A stretch of DNA of 5,721 nt from Chloroflexota bacterium (GTDB taxonomy: Bacteria > Chloroflexota > UBA5177 > JANWHV01), in contig JANWHV010000289.1 in assembly GCA_025450255.1 (NCBI GenBank), forward strand, positions 1-5,721, written 5' to 3'. Below are positions 5,701 through 5,721 of this stretch, one piece after another. The translations under genes and the position numbers were made by a program. The notes below the pieces were generated by a model that saw nothing but the letters and a program-made list of their open reading frames with translations, did no database searches and was not told the DNA's origin. The number at the start of each line of letters is the position of its first letter. Within the stretch, counting starts at the first letter, position 1.

Positions 5701-5721
5701 ACTTGCCAGTAAGTCGTGCGC

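Overview
This GC-rich window (about 60% GC by eye) reads as an ordinary bacterial chromosomal segment. It holds six protein genes, two of them running to a window edge, and very little non-coding DNA. The gene set and protein style suggest a Chloroflexota-like or actinobacteria-like organism: a two-gene Tat system with a FliA/WhiG-type sigma factor, an acyl-CoA carboxylase carboxyltransferase ending in the usual KHGNIPL, a DUF4352-like protein and RuvB. That placement is an inference from remembered family resemblance and was not tested. I see no mobile element, CRISPR array, tRNA or rRNA.

Layout: (1) bases 1-431 (+) are the C-terminal part of an exported-looking protein with a Pro/Thr/Ala-rich linker and a DUF4352-like beta-sandwich domain. 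(2) Facing it, on the minus strand, are tatA (1655-1386) and tatC (about 1261-506), in that transcription order. They share a good sigma70-type promoter (1692-1720). Between them lies a perfect 12-bp hairpin that can compete with a second one. (3) Diverging from tatA, pccB-like acyl-CoA carboxylase beta (1781-3346, +) stands without its biotin carboxylase partner. (4) Then on + comes a FliA/WhiG-family sigma factor (3504-4277). It has an ideal Shine-Dalgarno sequence, a stem-loop directly against that site, and a perfect 26-bp palindrome early in the coding region. (5) Converging on it from the right are ruvB (5442-4396, -) and, upstream of ruvB, a two-helix membrane protein (5700-5512, -) whose frame is open to the window edge.

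The genes do not form one pathway. TatA and TatC form a minimal twin-arginine export system. PccB supplies the carboxyl transfer half of a propionyl-CoA or acetyl-CoA carboxylase. The sigma factor directs an unknown regulon, and RuvB drives Holliday-junction branch migration. I found no convincing undescribed system. The most unusual features are nucleic-acid structures: the 26-bp palindrome inside the sigma gene, the leader hairpin beside its ribosome binding site, and the mutually exclusive hairpins between tatA and tatC. No gene-free stretch exceeds 300 bases; the longest are 125-160 bases.
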